Assembly: GCF_003047295.1 (NCBI RefSeq)
Contig: NZ_PZYZ01000001.1
Span: 310,001 to 374,000, forward strand
Direction of reading: 5' to 3'
DNA from: Nocardioides sediminis
GTDB taxonomy: Bacteria > Actinomycetota > Actinomycetes > Propionibacteriales > Nocardioidaceae
Length of the DNA: 64,000 nt
Below the pieces are notes generated by a model. It did not search any database and was not told where the DNA came from. It was given only the letters and a program-made list of their open reading frames with translations. Each line of letters starts with the position of its first letter. Position 1 is the first letter of the stretch. The position numbers were made by a program, and so were the translations under genes. This document shows, piece after piece, positions 8,086 to 17,351 of this stretch.

Positions 8086-8898
8086 TCAGGACTTCTTGGC
8101 CGCCTTCTTGGCGGTCGCCTTGGCGGTGGACCTGGTGGTCGCCTTCTTGGCGGGCGCCTTCCCGGGGTTGCCCTTGAGGCAGACCCGGATCTGGGCGCCC
8201 TCCACGCGCGTCTCGAGGTAGCCCTGCGCGGCGACCAGTGACGAGAGCTTGGCGTGCCCGAAGTTGCGCGGGTCGAAGCTCGCGTGGGTGCGGCTGAGGT
8301 GGTTGCCGATCGCCGAGACGCTCGTCCAGCCCTCGTCGTCGGCCGTGGCGTTGACCGCCTTGGTCAGCACGCTCTGCAGGTTGAGCCGGGGCCCGTCGTC
8401 GGTGTCGTCGTGGGGGTCGTTGGCCGGCTCCGCGGCGGGCTCGGCCGAGTCCTCCCCGAGCACCTCGAGTGCGATGAACCGGTCGCACGCGTTCTGCAGC
8501 GACTGGGGCGTCTTCTTCTCACCGAGCCCGTAGACCACCTTGCCCGACTCGCGCAGCCGCAGCGCCAGGCCGGTGAAGTCCGAGTCGCTGCTCACCAGCG
8601 CGAAGGCCTCGACGTTGCCGGCGTACAGCAGGTCCATGGCGTCGATGATGAGTGCGGAGTCGGTGGAGTTCTTGCCCTTGGTGAAGGCGTTCTGGTGGAT
8701 GGCCCGGATGGCCCGCGCGTTGAGCTCGCGGGTCCAGCCGCCGAGGTTGGAGGAGGAGAAGTCGCCGTAGGCACGCTTGATGGTGGGCGTGCCGTACTTG
8801 GCGAGCTCCTCGAGCAGCGCCTCGGCGTAGCGGGGCGAGGTGTTGTCGGCGTCGATGAGCACGGCGATCCGGACGCTGCTGCTGAGGTCGTTGTCCAC
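8086..8898 (-). CDS. NYN-domain ribonuclease-like protein with C-terminal OST-HTH/LOTUS domain
   Basis: This encodes 270 aa. Residues ~8-150 form a NYN (LabA/DUF88, PIN-like) domain with the acidic metal-binding residues in VLIDADNTS, SALIIDAMDLLYAG and LVSSDSDFTGLALRLRE. After an acidic linker, residues ~170-245 match an OST-HTH/LOTUS RNA-binding domain (LQSVLTKAVNATADDEGWTSV, then IGNHLSRTHASFDPRNFG). The tail is Lys/Ala-rich (AKKATTRSTAKATAKKAAKK), resembling nucleic-acid-binding tails of actinobacterial proteins. NYN domains are usually RNases, and pairing with LOTUS suggests a structured-RNA substrate, but the target is unknown. TAGGGT lies 6 nt before the GTG start. Confidence 0.85.
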   Translation of the reverse strand: MDNDLSSSVRIAVLIDADNTSPRYAEALLEELAKYGTPTIKRAYGDFSSSNLGGWTRELNARAIRAIHQNAFTKGKNSTDSALIIDAMDLLYAGNVEAFALVSSDSDFTGLALRLRESGKVVYGLGEKKTPQSLQNACDRFIALEVLGEDSAEPAAEPANDPHDDTDDGPRLNLQSVLTKAVNATADDEGWTSVSAIGNHLSRTHASFDPRNFGHAKLSSLVAAQGYLETRVEGAQIRVCLKGNPGKAPAKKATTRSTAKATAKKAAKKS

Positions 8899-8904
8899 CT
8901 GCGC

Positions 8905-8910
8905 ACCCTA
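8905..8910 (-). promoter_or_regulatory. Leaderless -10 TAGGGT for the NYN-LOTUS gene
   Basis: TAGGGT on the minus strand is separated by 6 nt from the GTG at 8898; no Shine-Dalgarno is present. Confidence 0.5.
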
Positions 8911-8943
8911 CTGACGACTCGCGCCGATCCTCCTACGCCGCAC

Positions 8944-8976
8944 GGCGCGGGCCGGGGTCGCGTCCCGGCCCGCGCC
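8944..8976 (-). terminator. Strong hairpin downstream of the DUF4349 gene
   Basis: GGCGCGGGCCGGG (8944-8956) and CCCGGCCCGCGCC (8964-8976) form a perfect 13-bp stem with a 7-nt loop, just past the DUF4349 stop codon. No T-run follows on either strand. Confidence 0.65.
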
Positions 8977-8979
8977 TGC

Positions 8980-9999
8980 TCAGGCCGCGGCCGGGGGCGG
9001 CGCCTGGGGAGTGCGGCGGCGCCGGGCTGCGCGTCGCACGACGAGCCACACCGGCAGGCCCAGCACCAGCAGCACCACGGCGAAGGGCAGCAGCGCGCCG
9101 GCCACCGTGGCCAGCCCGACCGCCACCGCGCCGAGCGCCTCCATGCCGCCGCTGAAGCCGGCCAGGAAACCCTCGGCCTCCTCATCCTTCTCCTCCTCCT
9201 CGGGGGTGCGGCTGATGTCGACCACGATCGTGGAGTCGCGGGTCTGGTCGGCGAGCCAGGCCTGCTGCTGCTTGAGGGAGTCGAGCTCGGCCTGCCGGGT
9301 GGTGAGCTGCGACTCGATCCAGATGATGTCGCGCAGCCCCCGGGCGCGGGCGAGCAGCTCCTCGACGCGACGGAGGCTGGCCTCCTGGGCCCGGACCCGC
9401 ACGTCGGTGTCGATCACCTGGGTGCTGACGTCCTCGGAGCTGCGGTCCGAGCCGCGGAGGTCGCCGACCTTCTCCAGGGCGGTCATGGCCTCGCTGAAGC
9501 TGCCCGCCGGCACCCGGACCACGAGCCGCGCGTAGACGGCCTCGCCCTCCTCGTCGGTGTCGGTCTGCTCCTCGGTGACGTCGCCGCCGCTGGCGTCCAC
9601 GACGCGCTGCACGTCGCGACGGGCCTCGCGCACGTCGTCGCTGGTCAGCGAGACCGTGCCGGTGGAGATGATGTGCCGCTCCGCCGCGACCGGGGGCCGG
9701 TTGCGGGCGCCCGGAGTGGCGCCGCCGCTGCTGGTGCCGGTGTCCCGGTCCTGGGCGGCACTCGGTTCCCCGCCGCCCTCGGCGTCACCGGCCTCGGAGG
9801 GGGCGACCTCGGAGGCGGCCCCGTCGTCGCCCGAGCCGTAGGAGGCCTCCGCCCCGCCGGCATCGGAGGAGGAGGTGTCCGAGGAGGAGCAGGCGGCCAG
9901 CACGGCCGTCATGAGGATCGCGGTCGCCAGGGTCGTGAGCAGGCCGACCAGCCGGCCGGTCCGGGTCCTCCGGCGAGGGGTGGGTGCGTGTGTGGTCAT
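8980..9999 (-). CDS. DUF4349 domain-containing lipoprotein
   Basis: This encodes 339 aa. The start at ATG 9999 gives an Arg-rich n-region, a hydrophobic segment and the lipobox VLAAC near residue 37, followed by a Ser/Asp/Gly-rich linker. The DUF4349 domain begins at ERHIISTGTVSLTSDDV and carries a long coiled coil (RAQEASLRRVEELLARARGL, then ESQLTTRQAELDSLKQQQAWL). One transmembrane helix lies near the C-terminus (about residues 285-325), followed by basic residues. The protein is thus tethered at both ends, with its coiled coil outside the membrane. No function is established. It is divergent from cgoX, with both starts inside ~170 bp. Confidence 0.85.
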   Translation of the reverse strand: MTTHAPTPRRRTRTGRLVGLLTTLATAILMTAVLAACSSSDTSSSDAGGAEASYGSGDDGAASEVAPSEAGDAEGGGEPSAAQDRDTGTSSGGATPGARNRPPVAAERHIISTGTVSLTSDDVREARRDVQRVVDASGGDVTEEQTDTDEEGEAVYARLVVRVPAGSFSEAMTALEKVGDLRGSDRSSEDVSTQVIDTDVRVRAQEASLRRVEELLARARGLRDIIWIESQLTTRQAELDSLKQQQAWLADQTRDSTIVVDISRTPEEEEKDEEAEGFLAGFSGGMEALGAVAVGLATVAGALLPFAVVLLVLGLPVWLVVRRAARRRRTPQAPPPAAA

Positions 10000-10154
10000 G
10001 CGCGTCGGACGCCGGGCCCGCGGCCGACGGTTCCCGGGCGTCGTACCCCGTGACCACATCGTGACCGCCGCCTGGAGGGAGCCGTGGGCGGTTGCAGCCC
10101 ACCGAGGACCGGGATCGCCCACGGCCTCCGGCCCGCACCGCGACGGCCGCGTGG

Positions 10155-10166
10155 CAGGCTGGCCCC
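10155..10166 (+). promoter_or_regulatory. Probable leaderless -10 (CAGGCT) for cgoX
   Basis: CAGGCT (10155-10160) lies 6 nt before GTG 10167. It lacks the usual T1 and is weaker than the other boxes in the window. Confidence 0.35.
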
Positions 10167-11501
10167 GTGCGGGACGTCGTCGTGGTGGGTGCCGGGATCG
10201 GCGGCCTCACCGCCGCCCGCGACCTGGCCGCCGCCGGCCGCGACGTGCTGGTCCTCGAGGGGTCGCCCGAGGTGGGCGGCAAGCTCCGGCGCGCCGAGGT
10301 CGCCGGGGTCACAGTCGACGTCGGGGCCGAGGCGATGCTGGCCCGCAGGCCCGAGGGCGTGGCCCTGGCGGCGGACCTGGGCATCGACGTCGTGCACCCG
10401 ACCGCGGCCGCCTCCGGGGTCTGGTCGCGGGGCGCGCTGCGCCGCCTGCCGAGGACGCTGATGGGGGTGCCCTTCGACCTCGACGAGCTGGCCGCGAGCG
10501 GGGTCCTCTCCGCCGAGGGCCTGGCCCGCGCCCGCCACGAGTTCGCCGGCGGACCGCCCTCCGACGACGTCTCCGTGGGCGACCTGGTGGCCGAGCGGCT
10601 CGGCGACGAGGTCGTCGAGCGGCTCGTGGAGCCGCTCCTCGGGGGCGTGTACGCCGGCAGCGCCCGACGCATCTCCACCGCCGCGGCCGTGCCCCAGCTG
10701 CTCGCCATGGCACGCCGGGGCTCCCTGCTCCAGCAGGCGTCCGCGATCGTCCCCTCCGACGCGCCCGTCTTCGCCGGCATCGCGGGCGGCATGGGCCTGC
10801 TTCCCGAGACCCTGGCCACCGGGCTCGAGGTGCGCACGTCGACCACGGTGCGGGCGATCGAGCGCGCGGCCGGCGGCTGGCGCCTCACCGTCGGCCCCAC
10901 CACCGCCCCGGAGACGATCACCGCGCGCGGCATCGTGCTGGCCACCCCGGCGGCGCCGTCGGCGCGGTTGCTGCACGCCGTCGCGCCGGACCCCGCGCGC
11001 GAGCTGGGGAGCATCGAGTCGGCCAGCGTGGCGGTCGTGACCCTGGCCTTCGAGCAGGCCGCGGTCGAGTCCCTGGCGGGCCGTTCCGGCTTCCTGGTGC
11101 CGCCCGTCGAGGGTCGGGCGATCAAGGCCAGCACCTTCTCCTTCGCCAAGTGGGACTGGGTGCGCGAGGCCGGCGACGGATTGGCGCTGCTGCGCACGTC
11201 GCTCGGCCGGCACGGCGAGGAGACCACCCTCCAGGCTCCCGACGAGGCGCTCATCGCGACCTCCCTGGCCGAGCTGTCCGCGCTCGCCGGCGTGACGTCC
11301 GCGCCGGTCGGCACGCACGTGCAGCGGTGGGGCGGCGGGCTGCCGCAGTACGCCGTGGGGCACGTCGACCTCGTGGCCCGCGTCCGCGCCGGCCTGCCGG
11401 CCGGGATCGTGGTCTGCGGGGCGGCGTACGACGGGGTCGGCATCCCGGCGGTCATCGGCTCCGCCCACCGGGCGGCCGCCGAGATCGCCCGGGCAGAATG
11501 A
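10167..11501 (+). CDS. cgoX: Coproporphyrinogen III oxidase / protoporphyrinogen oxidase-type FAD enzyme (CgoX, HemY family)
   Basis: This encodes 444 aa. It starts [20 protein letters not shown], the Rossmann GxGxxG FAD-binding motif, followed by [11 protein letters not shown], where the acidic residue binds the FAD ribose. The middle has the family block [15 protein letters not shown], and the C-terminus has [15 protein letters not shown], the second FAD-contacting segment. In actinobacteria this enzyme oxidises coproporphyrinogen III to coproporphyrin III in the coproporphyrin-dependent heme pathway, supported here by chdC 4 nt downstream. GTG 10167 is chosen over an in-frame ATG at 10092, which would add 25 residues before the FAD motif. 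Confidence 0.92.
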   Translation: MRDVVVVGAGIGGLTAARDLAAAGRDVLVLEGSPEVGGKLRRAEVAGVTVDVGAEAMLARRPEGVALAADLGIDVVHPTAAASGVWSRGALRRLPRTLMGVPFDLDELAASGVLSAEGLARARHEFAGGPPSDDVSVGDLVAERLGDEVVERLVEPLLGGVYAGSARRISTAAAVPQLLAMARRGSLLQQASAIVPSDAPVFAGIAGGMGLLPETLATGLEVRTSTTVRAIERAAGGWRLTVGPTTAPETITARGIVLATPAAPSARLLHAVAPDPARELGSIESASVAVVTLAFEQAAVESLAGRSGFLVPPVEGRAIKASTFSFAKWDWVREAGDGLALLRTSLGRHGEETTLQAPDEALIATSLAELSALAGVTSAPVGTHVQRWGGGLPQYAVGHVDLVARVRAGLPAGIVVCGAAYDGVGIPAVIGSAHRAAAEIARAE

Positions 11502-11505
11502 GGGC

Positions 11506-12207
11506 ATGGCCAACAGCAACGCAGCCCGGACCCGTGAGCTCAACGACACCATCCGCTACACGATGTGGTCGGTCTTCAAGCTCCGCGACGTGATCGGCGA
11601 CGCCGACCGCGAGGCCGAGGCGGCCGACCTGGAGGGCTTCCTCGAGGCGCTGGCCGACGAGGACGTGGTCGTGCGCGGCCTCTACGACGTCTCCGGCCTG
11701 CGCGCCGACGCCGACGTGATGGTCTGGTGGCACGCCCCCGACAGCGAGCAGCTCCAGGTCGCCTACAACGCGTTCCGTCGTACGGCGTTCGGTCGCCGCC
11801 TCGAGCCCGTGTGGTCCCAGATGGCGCTGCACCGGCCGGCGGAGTTCAACAAGTCCCACATCCCGGCGTTCCTCGACGACGAGGAGCCGCGCCACCACGT
11901 CTGCGTCTACCCCTTCGTCCGCTCCTACGAGTGGTACCTCCTCGACGACTCCGAGCGCCGCCGGATGCTGGCCGAGCACGGCCAGATGGCGCGCGACTAC
12001 GCCGACGTGCGGGCCAACACGGTCGCGTCGTTCGCGCTCGGTGACTACGAGTGGATGCTGGCCTTCGAGTCCGACGACCTCTACCGGATCGTCGACCTGA
12101 TGCGCCACCTGCGCGCCTCCGACGCTCGCAGGCACGTGCGCGAGGAGGTGCCGTTCTACACCGGCTCGCGCCTCACGCCGGGCGAGATGCTCACCCGCCT
12201 GCCCTAG
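11506..12207 (+). CDS. chdC: Coproheme decarboxylase (HemQ)
   Basis: This encodes 233 aa of the chlorite dismutase superfamily. It converts Fe-coproporphyrin III to heme b with peroxide. The catalytic tyrosine region [13 protein letters not shown] (Tyr135) and the proximal heme ligand region [14 protein letters not shown] (His158) are both present. The N-terminal [17 protein letters not shown] and the ending [15 protein letters not shown] are typical. It lies 4 nt after cgoX in one operon. Ferrochelatase (cpfC) is not in the window. Confidence 0.95.
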   Translation: MANSNAARTRELNDTIRYTMWSVFKLRDVIGDADREAEAADLEGFLEALADEDVVVRGLYDVSGLRADADVMVWWHAPDSEQLQVAYNAFRRTAFGRRLEPVWSQMALHRPAEFNKSHIPAFLDDEEPRHHVCVYPFVRSYEWYLLDDSERRRMLAEHGQMARDYADVRANTVASFALGDYEWMLAFESDDLYRIVDLMRHLRASDARRHVREEVPFYTGSRLTPGEMLTRLP

Positions 12208-12215
12208 CGGGGACG

Positions 12216-12231
12216 TGACCTCCGCAGGTCA
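12216..12231. terminator. Hairpin between convergent chdC and the 12229 gene
   Basis: TGACCT (12216-12221) and AGGTCA (12226-12231) pair perfectly around CCGC. It lies just after chdC and overlaps the stop codon of the opposing gene, so it could act in both directions. Confidence 0.4.
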
Positions 12232-14409
12232 GGAGTCCTCCGCCAGGCACCGCGCCACTCCAGCCGGAGGGACCACCGTCGCGGTGAGCCCTTGGACGAC
12301 CACGCGGTCGTCCCCGGCCGTCCGGTCGAGGACGACCGGTGTCGACGTGCGGCGCGCGGCACCGGTCCACTCGACGGAGGTCGTTCCCGGCCCGACGTCC
12401 TGCGTGCTCCCGTCAGGGAATCGGACGGTGACGGACGCGCTGCCGGTGGACAGCTGGAAGCCGATGGACACCCGGCGCCACCCGCCCTCACGGAGCGTGA
12501 GGATCCTCAACCGGGCGTCGCCCTCGGTGTTGACCATCCCGGCGGACGAGACGTCGATGCCCACGCCGGGGTACAGCAGGGGCGGCCGGACGGTCATGTC
12601 GGCAGCGACCTCTCGCTGGTCGTCCTCGCAGCCGGGGGATCGAAGTGAGTGGTACTCCCAACGGCCGCTCGAGCTCCTCACCTCAGGAGTGCCGAGCTGC
12701 GCGATCTCTGCCAGCTCATCAGGGGTGGACGTGAGCGGGGCCCGGTCCACCAGGATCCCGGCGAACCCTGCGTTCGACAGGAGTGCTGCCTGCTCGACGA
12801 GTGGGCGCTGTCCCAACGCCAGCTGCCAGTCCGCGCGGGGGTCGCCCTGCAGGCCGCCGTAGGACCAGCGGAGCCCCGACTCCTCGCTGGAGTAGACGTA
12901 GGGGAGGAAGCCGTCACTGAGGCTGGCAGGTGCCGTCTCCCGCTGGGGCACCAGGTAGGAGATCTCGGGGTACTGGTAGACCGCTGCACCGGACCCTGCG
13001 TCTTCCGCGATCGCTGCGGTCAAGGCCTCGACCTCTGTCTTCATCGCCGTCGTCGCGGCCGTGTCGGGTCGGTACAGGGGAGTCGTCTGGTCGACGAGGA
13101 CCACGACGAGGACGCCACCCACCGCCAGCGCCCGCGCGAGCGGCCGCCGGAGCGCGTCGATGCAGAGGCCGACGGCCAGGAGTGCCAGGAGTGCGATGAA
13201 GACATGCATCCTGCTCCACACGCGGATCCCGCCGCCATCGAGCACGAAGGCCCAGGCGTTGCCGACCCCGCCGGTGGCGAAGACGAGGACGGAGACCCAC
13301 GTCAGGCCCGCGAGCGAGCTCAGGCGCCGGTGCGCCTCGAGCCAGCGCGGCCTCCAGTACGCCAGTAGCGACCAGATGACCAGGCCGCAGAACCCGAGGG
13401 CCGCCACGAGGCCCAGGGCGGGCGTCTCGGCATGCGCCGCAAAGCTCGTCTCGTAGGCCGAGCGCAGGTCGCGGAACACCTCGAAGCGGTGCGACTGGGC
13501 TGGCAGGAGCATCGCTGTGATGCGTCCCCCGTAGATGTCCGCATCGCCGGGCGAGCGGGTGACGGCAAAGGCCTCGTAGCCCAACGGTGACGGCAGTCCG
13601 CGTTTGTCGAGCCACACGGTCAGGACGAGTGGTACGCCGAGGGCCGTGCAGCGGAGGACCGCGTGCCCGAGGACGCGGACCGTCCTGGTGCTGACAGCCG
13701 CCGCGACCCCCGCGACCATGATGAGGAATCCTCCGAAGACCGCGTAGTAGGCGTTCGTGAGCGTGACGCACACCAGTCCGGCGAGCAACGCTCCGTGCCA
13801 GGCGACCCTCGATCGTCCTGACATCGGCCGGGGATGGAGCAGTGACAGGGCCGCAAGCACCACCACGGGGATGACCCACGTGGTGGCGAGCGAGTAGTGA
13901 CCGGTCGTCCGCAGGAGGTGGTCGGGCAGGATGGCGAACGCCAGCCCGGAGACCGCCGAGCTCGCGCGGCTCAGACCGAGATAGCGAGCCAGGTACACGG
14001 CCGTGACGGCCGCCATCGGGAAGGTGAGGGTCACCCACCAGTTGGTTGCCGCGCTCGCGCTGCCGAAGAGCGGTACGAAGACCTTGCCGACGACACCCAT
14101 GAGCAGCTCGTCGGTCAGCGCGTAGCCGTGGACGTTCTGACCGAAGGGTGCATTGAGGCGCTCGCCCGACTCGTACCAGCCCGTCTCCACGATGTTCTGG
14201 ACCAGGGCGACGAACGACAAGGAGTCGCCGTCGGGATGCATCATGGCGCCGCCGAGCCGTTGGGGTACCAACGTCCACACGCCCACGGCCAACGCCACGA
14301 GGGTCGCCAGGTAGTAGTGCCAGCCAGAGGCCATCGAGGACAGGAGGTCCCTCACGCCCCTCGTCCCGCGAGGGTCCGCCGGCGAGGCGGTGACGTCCGA
14401 GTGGCTCAT
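12229..14409 (-). CDS. Large multi-pass membrane protein, GT-C glycosyltransferase-like
   Basis: This encodes 726 aa. About ten to twelve hydrophobic segments fill residues ~30-440, followed by a soluble C-terminal region of ~280 residues. The first extracytoplasmic loop carries MMHPDGDSLSFVALV, an Asp-x-Asp-type acidic motif in the position used by GT-C lipid-sugar-dependent glycosyltransferases, and GYALTDELL and LPDHLLRTTGHYSLA lie in later loops. No family is recognised with certainty; YfhO-like or mannosyltransferase-like membrane proteins are the nearest architecture. Base composition is slightly less GC-rich than its neighbours, hinting at variable or acquired surface functions. It converges on chdC and has its own promoter (TAGTTT, 14439-14444). 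Confidence 0.65.
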   Translation of the reverse strand: MSHSDVTASPADPRGTRGVRDLLSSMASGWHYYLATLVALAVGVWTLVPQRLGGAMMHPDGDSLSFVALVQNIVETGWYESGERLNAPFGQNVHGYALTDELLMGVVGKVFVPLFGSASAATNWWVTLTFPMAAVTAVYLARYLGLSRASSAVSGLAFAILPDHLLRTTGHYSLATTWVIPVVVLAALSLLHPRPMSGRSRVAWHGALLAGLVCVTLTNAYYAVFGGFLIMVAGVAAAVSTRTVRVLGHAVLRCTALGVPLVLTVWLDKRGLPSPLGYEAFAVTRSPGDADIYGGRITAMLLPAQSHRFEVFRDLRSAYETSFAAHAETPALGLVAALGFCGLVIWSLLAYWRPRWLEAHRRLSSLAGLTWVSVLVFATGGVGNAWAFVLDGGGIRVWSRMHVFIALLALLAVGLCIDALRRPLARALAVGGVLVVVLVDQTTPLYRPDTAATTAMKTEVEALTAAIAEDAGSGAAVYQYPEISYLVPQRETAPASLSDGFLPYVYSSEESGLRWSYGGLQGDPRADWQLALGQRPLVEQAALLSNAGFAGILVDRAPLTSTPDELAEIAQLGTPEVRSSSGRWEYHSLRSPGCEDDQREVAADMTVRPPLLYPGVGIDVSSAGMVNTEGDARLRILTLREGGWRRVSIGFQLSTGSASVTVRFPDGSTQDVGPGTTSVEWTGAARRTSTPVVLDRTAGDDRVVVQGLTATVVPPAGVARCLAEDS

Positions 14410-14435
14410 GCGTGCCTTCCGAGTGAGTGCGGAGG

Positions 14436-14460
14436 CAAAAACTAGCCGACGCCGGTCGGC
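14436..14460 (-). promoter_or_regulatory. Hairpin plus T-run / TAGTTT -10 upstream of the membrane-protein gene
   Basis: Reading the minus strand, GCCGAC-CGGC-GTCGGC (14460-14445) is followed by TAGTTTTTG. This can be read as an intrinsic terminator stopping antisense transcription from the acyl-CoA synthetase gene, or as a -10 box (TAGTTT) for the gene starting at 14409; the two are compatible. Confidence 0.45.
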
Positions 14461-14549
14461 AATCCCCAGACGGGACGGCCTCCACCCTCGAGCCTCCGGT
14501 GGCGACGCCTCCTCGGGAACCCGGGCCCTGCCACTGTCGTCGTAGGGGT

Positions 14550-15461
14550 ATGAAGGCCCATCCCGCCAGCCGGTTCACCGCCGCCGTTGCCAGCGCCGCC
14601 CTGCTCGTGCTCACCGCCTGCTCGACCGAGGAGGAGATGCGCGCCGTCGACCCCCAGGCGGACGGGTCGACGGGAACGGTCGGTGCGCCACCCACCGAGA
14701 TGCCCACCGCGGTCCCGGCCGCCGACGGCGAGGTGTCGACCGGAGGCCTGGTCACGGTGCTCGACGCCGGCGACGGCCCCCAGCTGTGCCACGTGGTCGC
14801 CGAGTCCCTGCCGCCGCAGTGCCAGGGAGTGCCGATGGCCGACTGGTCGTGGGAGGAGCACCCCGAGCACGAGGACCAGGCCGGGGTGAGGTGGGGGAGC
14901 TTCGCGCTCACCGGCACCTTCGACGGCACGACCTTCGCCGTCACCGAGGCGATCCCGACCGCGCTGTACGACGCCCTCAACGAGGAGCCCGAGCCGCTGC
15001 CCGGCACGCCGTGCGAGCCCCCCTCCGGCGGATGGGGCGTCGTCGATGCTGCGAAGGCCACGCCCGAGGCGATGGACGCGACGTTCACCGAGGCCTCGCG
15101 CCTGCCTGGCTTCGCCGGCACCTGGATGGACCAGTCCCAGGACCCCGGTGCCACCAACGACCCGACGAAGGTGATCATCAACGTCGCGGTCACCGAGGAC
15201 GTCGAGGGCGCCGAGGCCACGCTCCGCGAGACGTGGGGCGGGGCGCTGTGCGTCAGCGAGGCGCGGTGGACGGAGGCCGAGCTCAACGAGATCTCCATGG
15301 AGCTGCAGAGGCTGCCCGGCGTGCTCTCGACCTCCGCCGCCGACGACGTGGTGCGCGCCGACGTGCTCCACGACGACGGGTCGATCCAGGCGTGGGTCGA
15401 CGAGGAGTACGGCGAGGGACGCGTCGAGGTCACCTCGGCGCTCGAGCCCGTCGAGGACTGA
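14550..15461 (+). CDS. Hypothetical secreted lipoprotein
   Basis: This encodes 303 aa from ATG 14550; the longer frame from 14427 would run through the upstream hairpin and bury the signal peptide. The N-terminus MKAHPASRFTAAVASAALLVL is followed by the lipobox LTAC, so Cys24 would be lipidated. The mature protein is acidic, has four further cysteines (LCHVVAESLPPQCQGVP, GTPCEPP, GALCVSE) likely forming disulfides outside the cell, and no enzyme motif. It ends 6 bp before the convergent acyl-CoA synthetase gene. Function unknown. Confidence 0.7.
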   Translation: MKAHPASRFTAAVASAALLVLTACSTEEEMRAVDPQADGSTGTVGAPPTEMPTAVPAADGEVSTGGLVTVLDAGDGPQLCHVVAESLPPQCQGVPMADWSWEEHPEHEDQAGVRWGSFALTGTFDGTTFAVTEAIPTALYDALNEEPEPLPGTPCEPPSGGWGVVDAAKATPEAMDATFTEASRLPGFAGTWMDQSQDPGATNDPTKVIINVAVTEDVEGAEATLRETWGGALCVSEARWTEAELNEISMELQRLPGVLSTSAADDVVRADVLHDDGSIQAWVDEEYGEGRVEVTSALEPVED

Positions 15462-15467
15462 GGCCGA

Positions 15468-17285
15468 TCAGGTCGCGCCGGCGTACATCGAGTCGAGGAG
15501 CGGCGCGTACGTCGCCTCGACGACCTTGCGACGCACCTTCATGCTGGGCGTGAGCTCTCCACGGTCGATGGAGAGGTCGTGGTCGAGTATCCGGAAGTCC
15601 TTGATGGTCTCCCAGCGGTTGAGCCTGCTGTTGACCTCGTCCAGGCACTGCTGGACGTAGGCGTGGACGGCGGGGTCGGCCGCCTGGGACGCGTAGTCGG
15701 TGGCGGGGACCTCGTGGGCGCGGGCCCACTGCGCCAGGGCCTCGGGGTCCAGGGTGATGAGGGCCGTGGCGTAGTTGCGGCCCTCGGCGTGCACCAGCAT
15801 CTGGCTGCCGAGCGGGCAGAGCGCCTTGAAGAGGCCTTCGATCGGCTGGGGCGCGATGTACTTGCCCCCCGAGGTCTTGACGAGGTCCTTCTTGCGGTCG
15901 GTGATCCGCAGCCGCCCCCGGTCGTCGAGCTCGCCGACGTCGCCGGTGGCGAACCACCCGTCGGGATCCAGCACCTCGGCCGTCGCCTCGGGCTGCTGGT
16001 GGTAGCCACGCATCACGCTCGGTCCGCGCACGAAGACCTCGCCGTCCTCGGCGATCCTGACCTCCGTGCCGGTGATCGGCGGGCCGACCCGGCCGAAGAC
16101 CGGGTCGTCGGGGCGCACGATGCAGGCGCCCGCGCTGGTCTCCGTGAGGCCGTAGCCCTCGAGGATGAGCATGCCCGCGGCGTGGAACCAGCTGGCCACC
16201 TCCGGCGAGAGCGCCGCACTGCCCGAGATGAGGAAGCGGATCCGGCCCCCGAGCCGGTCCCGGATCTTCGACAGCACCAACCGGTCGGCGACCGCGAGCT
16301 GGACACGGGTGGGGACGGACGGCTCCCGACCCGCCAGCCGTCCTCGCGCGACCCGGTCGCCGACGCCGAACGCCCAGGCGAACAGCCGGGCCCGGGTGCC
16401 GCCCTCCTCCTCGATGGTCTGCACGATCTTGGCGTGCACCTTCTCGAAGATGCGGGGCGGTCCGGCCATGAAGGTGGGTCGCACCACGGCGAGGTTCTCG
16501 ACGATCTTGTCCATCCGGCCGTCGACGGCCGTCGGGAAGCCGATCTGCAGCTGGACCACCTCGAGCATCTTGCCGAAGGAGTGCGACAGCGGGAGCCACA
16601 GGTACTGCAGGTCGTCGCGGGTCAGGATGCCCAGCGACTCGGCGCCTGCGCCGATGTAGGTCCAGCACCGGTGCGGCAGCTGGACACCCTTGGGCGGCCC
16701 CGTGGTCCCGGACGTGTAGATGAGGGTGGCCAGGTGCTCGGGTCCGATCGAGGCGACCGCGTCGTCGACCGCTGTCGGACGGGCGACGAGGTGCGCGGCC
16801 CCGAGCTCGCGCAGGTCGTCCAGGCCCAGGACCCACTCGCCGTCGGGGGTCCCGTCGAAGGTGACCACCCGCTCCAGGGCGGGCATTCGGGCGCGCTGCG
16901 AGCGGAGCTTGGCGATCTGGGTGTCCTCCTCGGCGAAGACGATCCGCGACTCGCTGTCGGCCAGGATGAACGCGATGTCCTCGGCGCGTGAGGACGGGTA
17001 GACGGTCGTCGTCGCACCCCCCGCGCAGGTCGTCGCGAGATCGGCGTACACCCACTCGATGCGGGTGCTGCTGGCGATCGCCACGCGGTCCTCGGACTCG
17101 ATGCCGAGGGCGAGGAGCCCCGCGGCCAGGGTGGTGACCGTGTCCCCGGCCTGCGCCCAGGTCACGGAGGTCCAGGCGTCGCCCACGGGGAAGCGGTAGG
17201 CCTCCGCGTCCGGGCTCGCCGCCACTCGGTCGTGGAAGAGTCGACCCACCGAGGGGGCCTGGACGAGTGTGGCGGTGCTCTCCAT
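15468..17285 (-). CDS. Long-chain fatty acid--CoA ligase (FadD15-like)
   Basis: This encodes 605 aa of the ANL (AMP-forming) superfamily. It activates fatty acids with ATP and CoA. The P-loop-like motif YTSGTTGPPKGVQL, the A5 motif GYGLTETSAG, the TGDVGELDDRGRLRITDRKKD hinge and the family-typical KTSGGKYIAPQPIE are all present. The catalytic lysine region near the C-terminus is present but degenerate (LTPSMKVRRKVV), as in the FadD15/ACSL-like branch, where LTPTLKLKR is usual. It stands alone, converging on the lipoprotein gene. The fatty-acid desaturase operon lies 2 kb away, so both may act on the same membrane acyl pool. Confidence 0.9.
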   Translation of the reverse strand: MESTATLVQAPSVGRLFHDRVAASPDAEAYRFPVGDAWTSVTWAQAGDTVTTLAAGLLALGIESEDRVAIASSTRIEWVYADLATTCAGGATTTVYPSSRAEDIAFILADSESRIVFAEEDTQIAKLRSQRARMPALERVVTFDGTPDGEWVLGLDDLRELGAAHLVARPTAVDDAVASIGPEHLATLIYTSGTTGPPKGVQLPHRCWTYIGAGAESLGILTRDDLQYLWLPLSHSFGKMLEVVQLQIGFPTAVDGRMDKIVENLAVVRPTFMAGPPRIFEKVHAKIVQTIEEEGGTRARLFAWAFGVGDRVARGRLAGREPSVPTRVQLAVADRLVLSKIRDRLGGRIRFLISGSAALSPEVASWFHAAGMLILEGYGLTETSAGACIVRPDDPVFGRVGPPITGTEVRIAEDGEVFVRGPSVMRGYHQQPEATAEVLDPDGWFATGDVGELDDRGRLRITDRKKDLVKTSGGKYIAPQPIEGLFKALCPLGSQMLVHAEGRNYATALITLDPEALAQWARAHEVPATDYASQAADPAVHAYVQQCLDEVNSRLNRWETIKDFRILDHDLSIDRGELTPSMKVRRKVVEATYAPLLDSMYAGAT

Positions 17286-17351
17286 CGCGAGATCTCCCTA
17301 GGACTCTTGGCCCGTCCATCCTGTGCATGGCCGAGGGGTCGCAGTAGGGCA

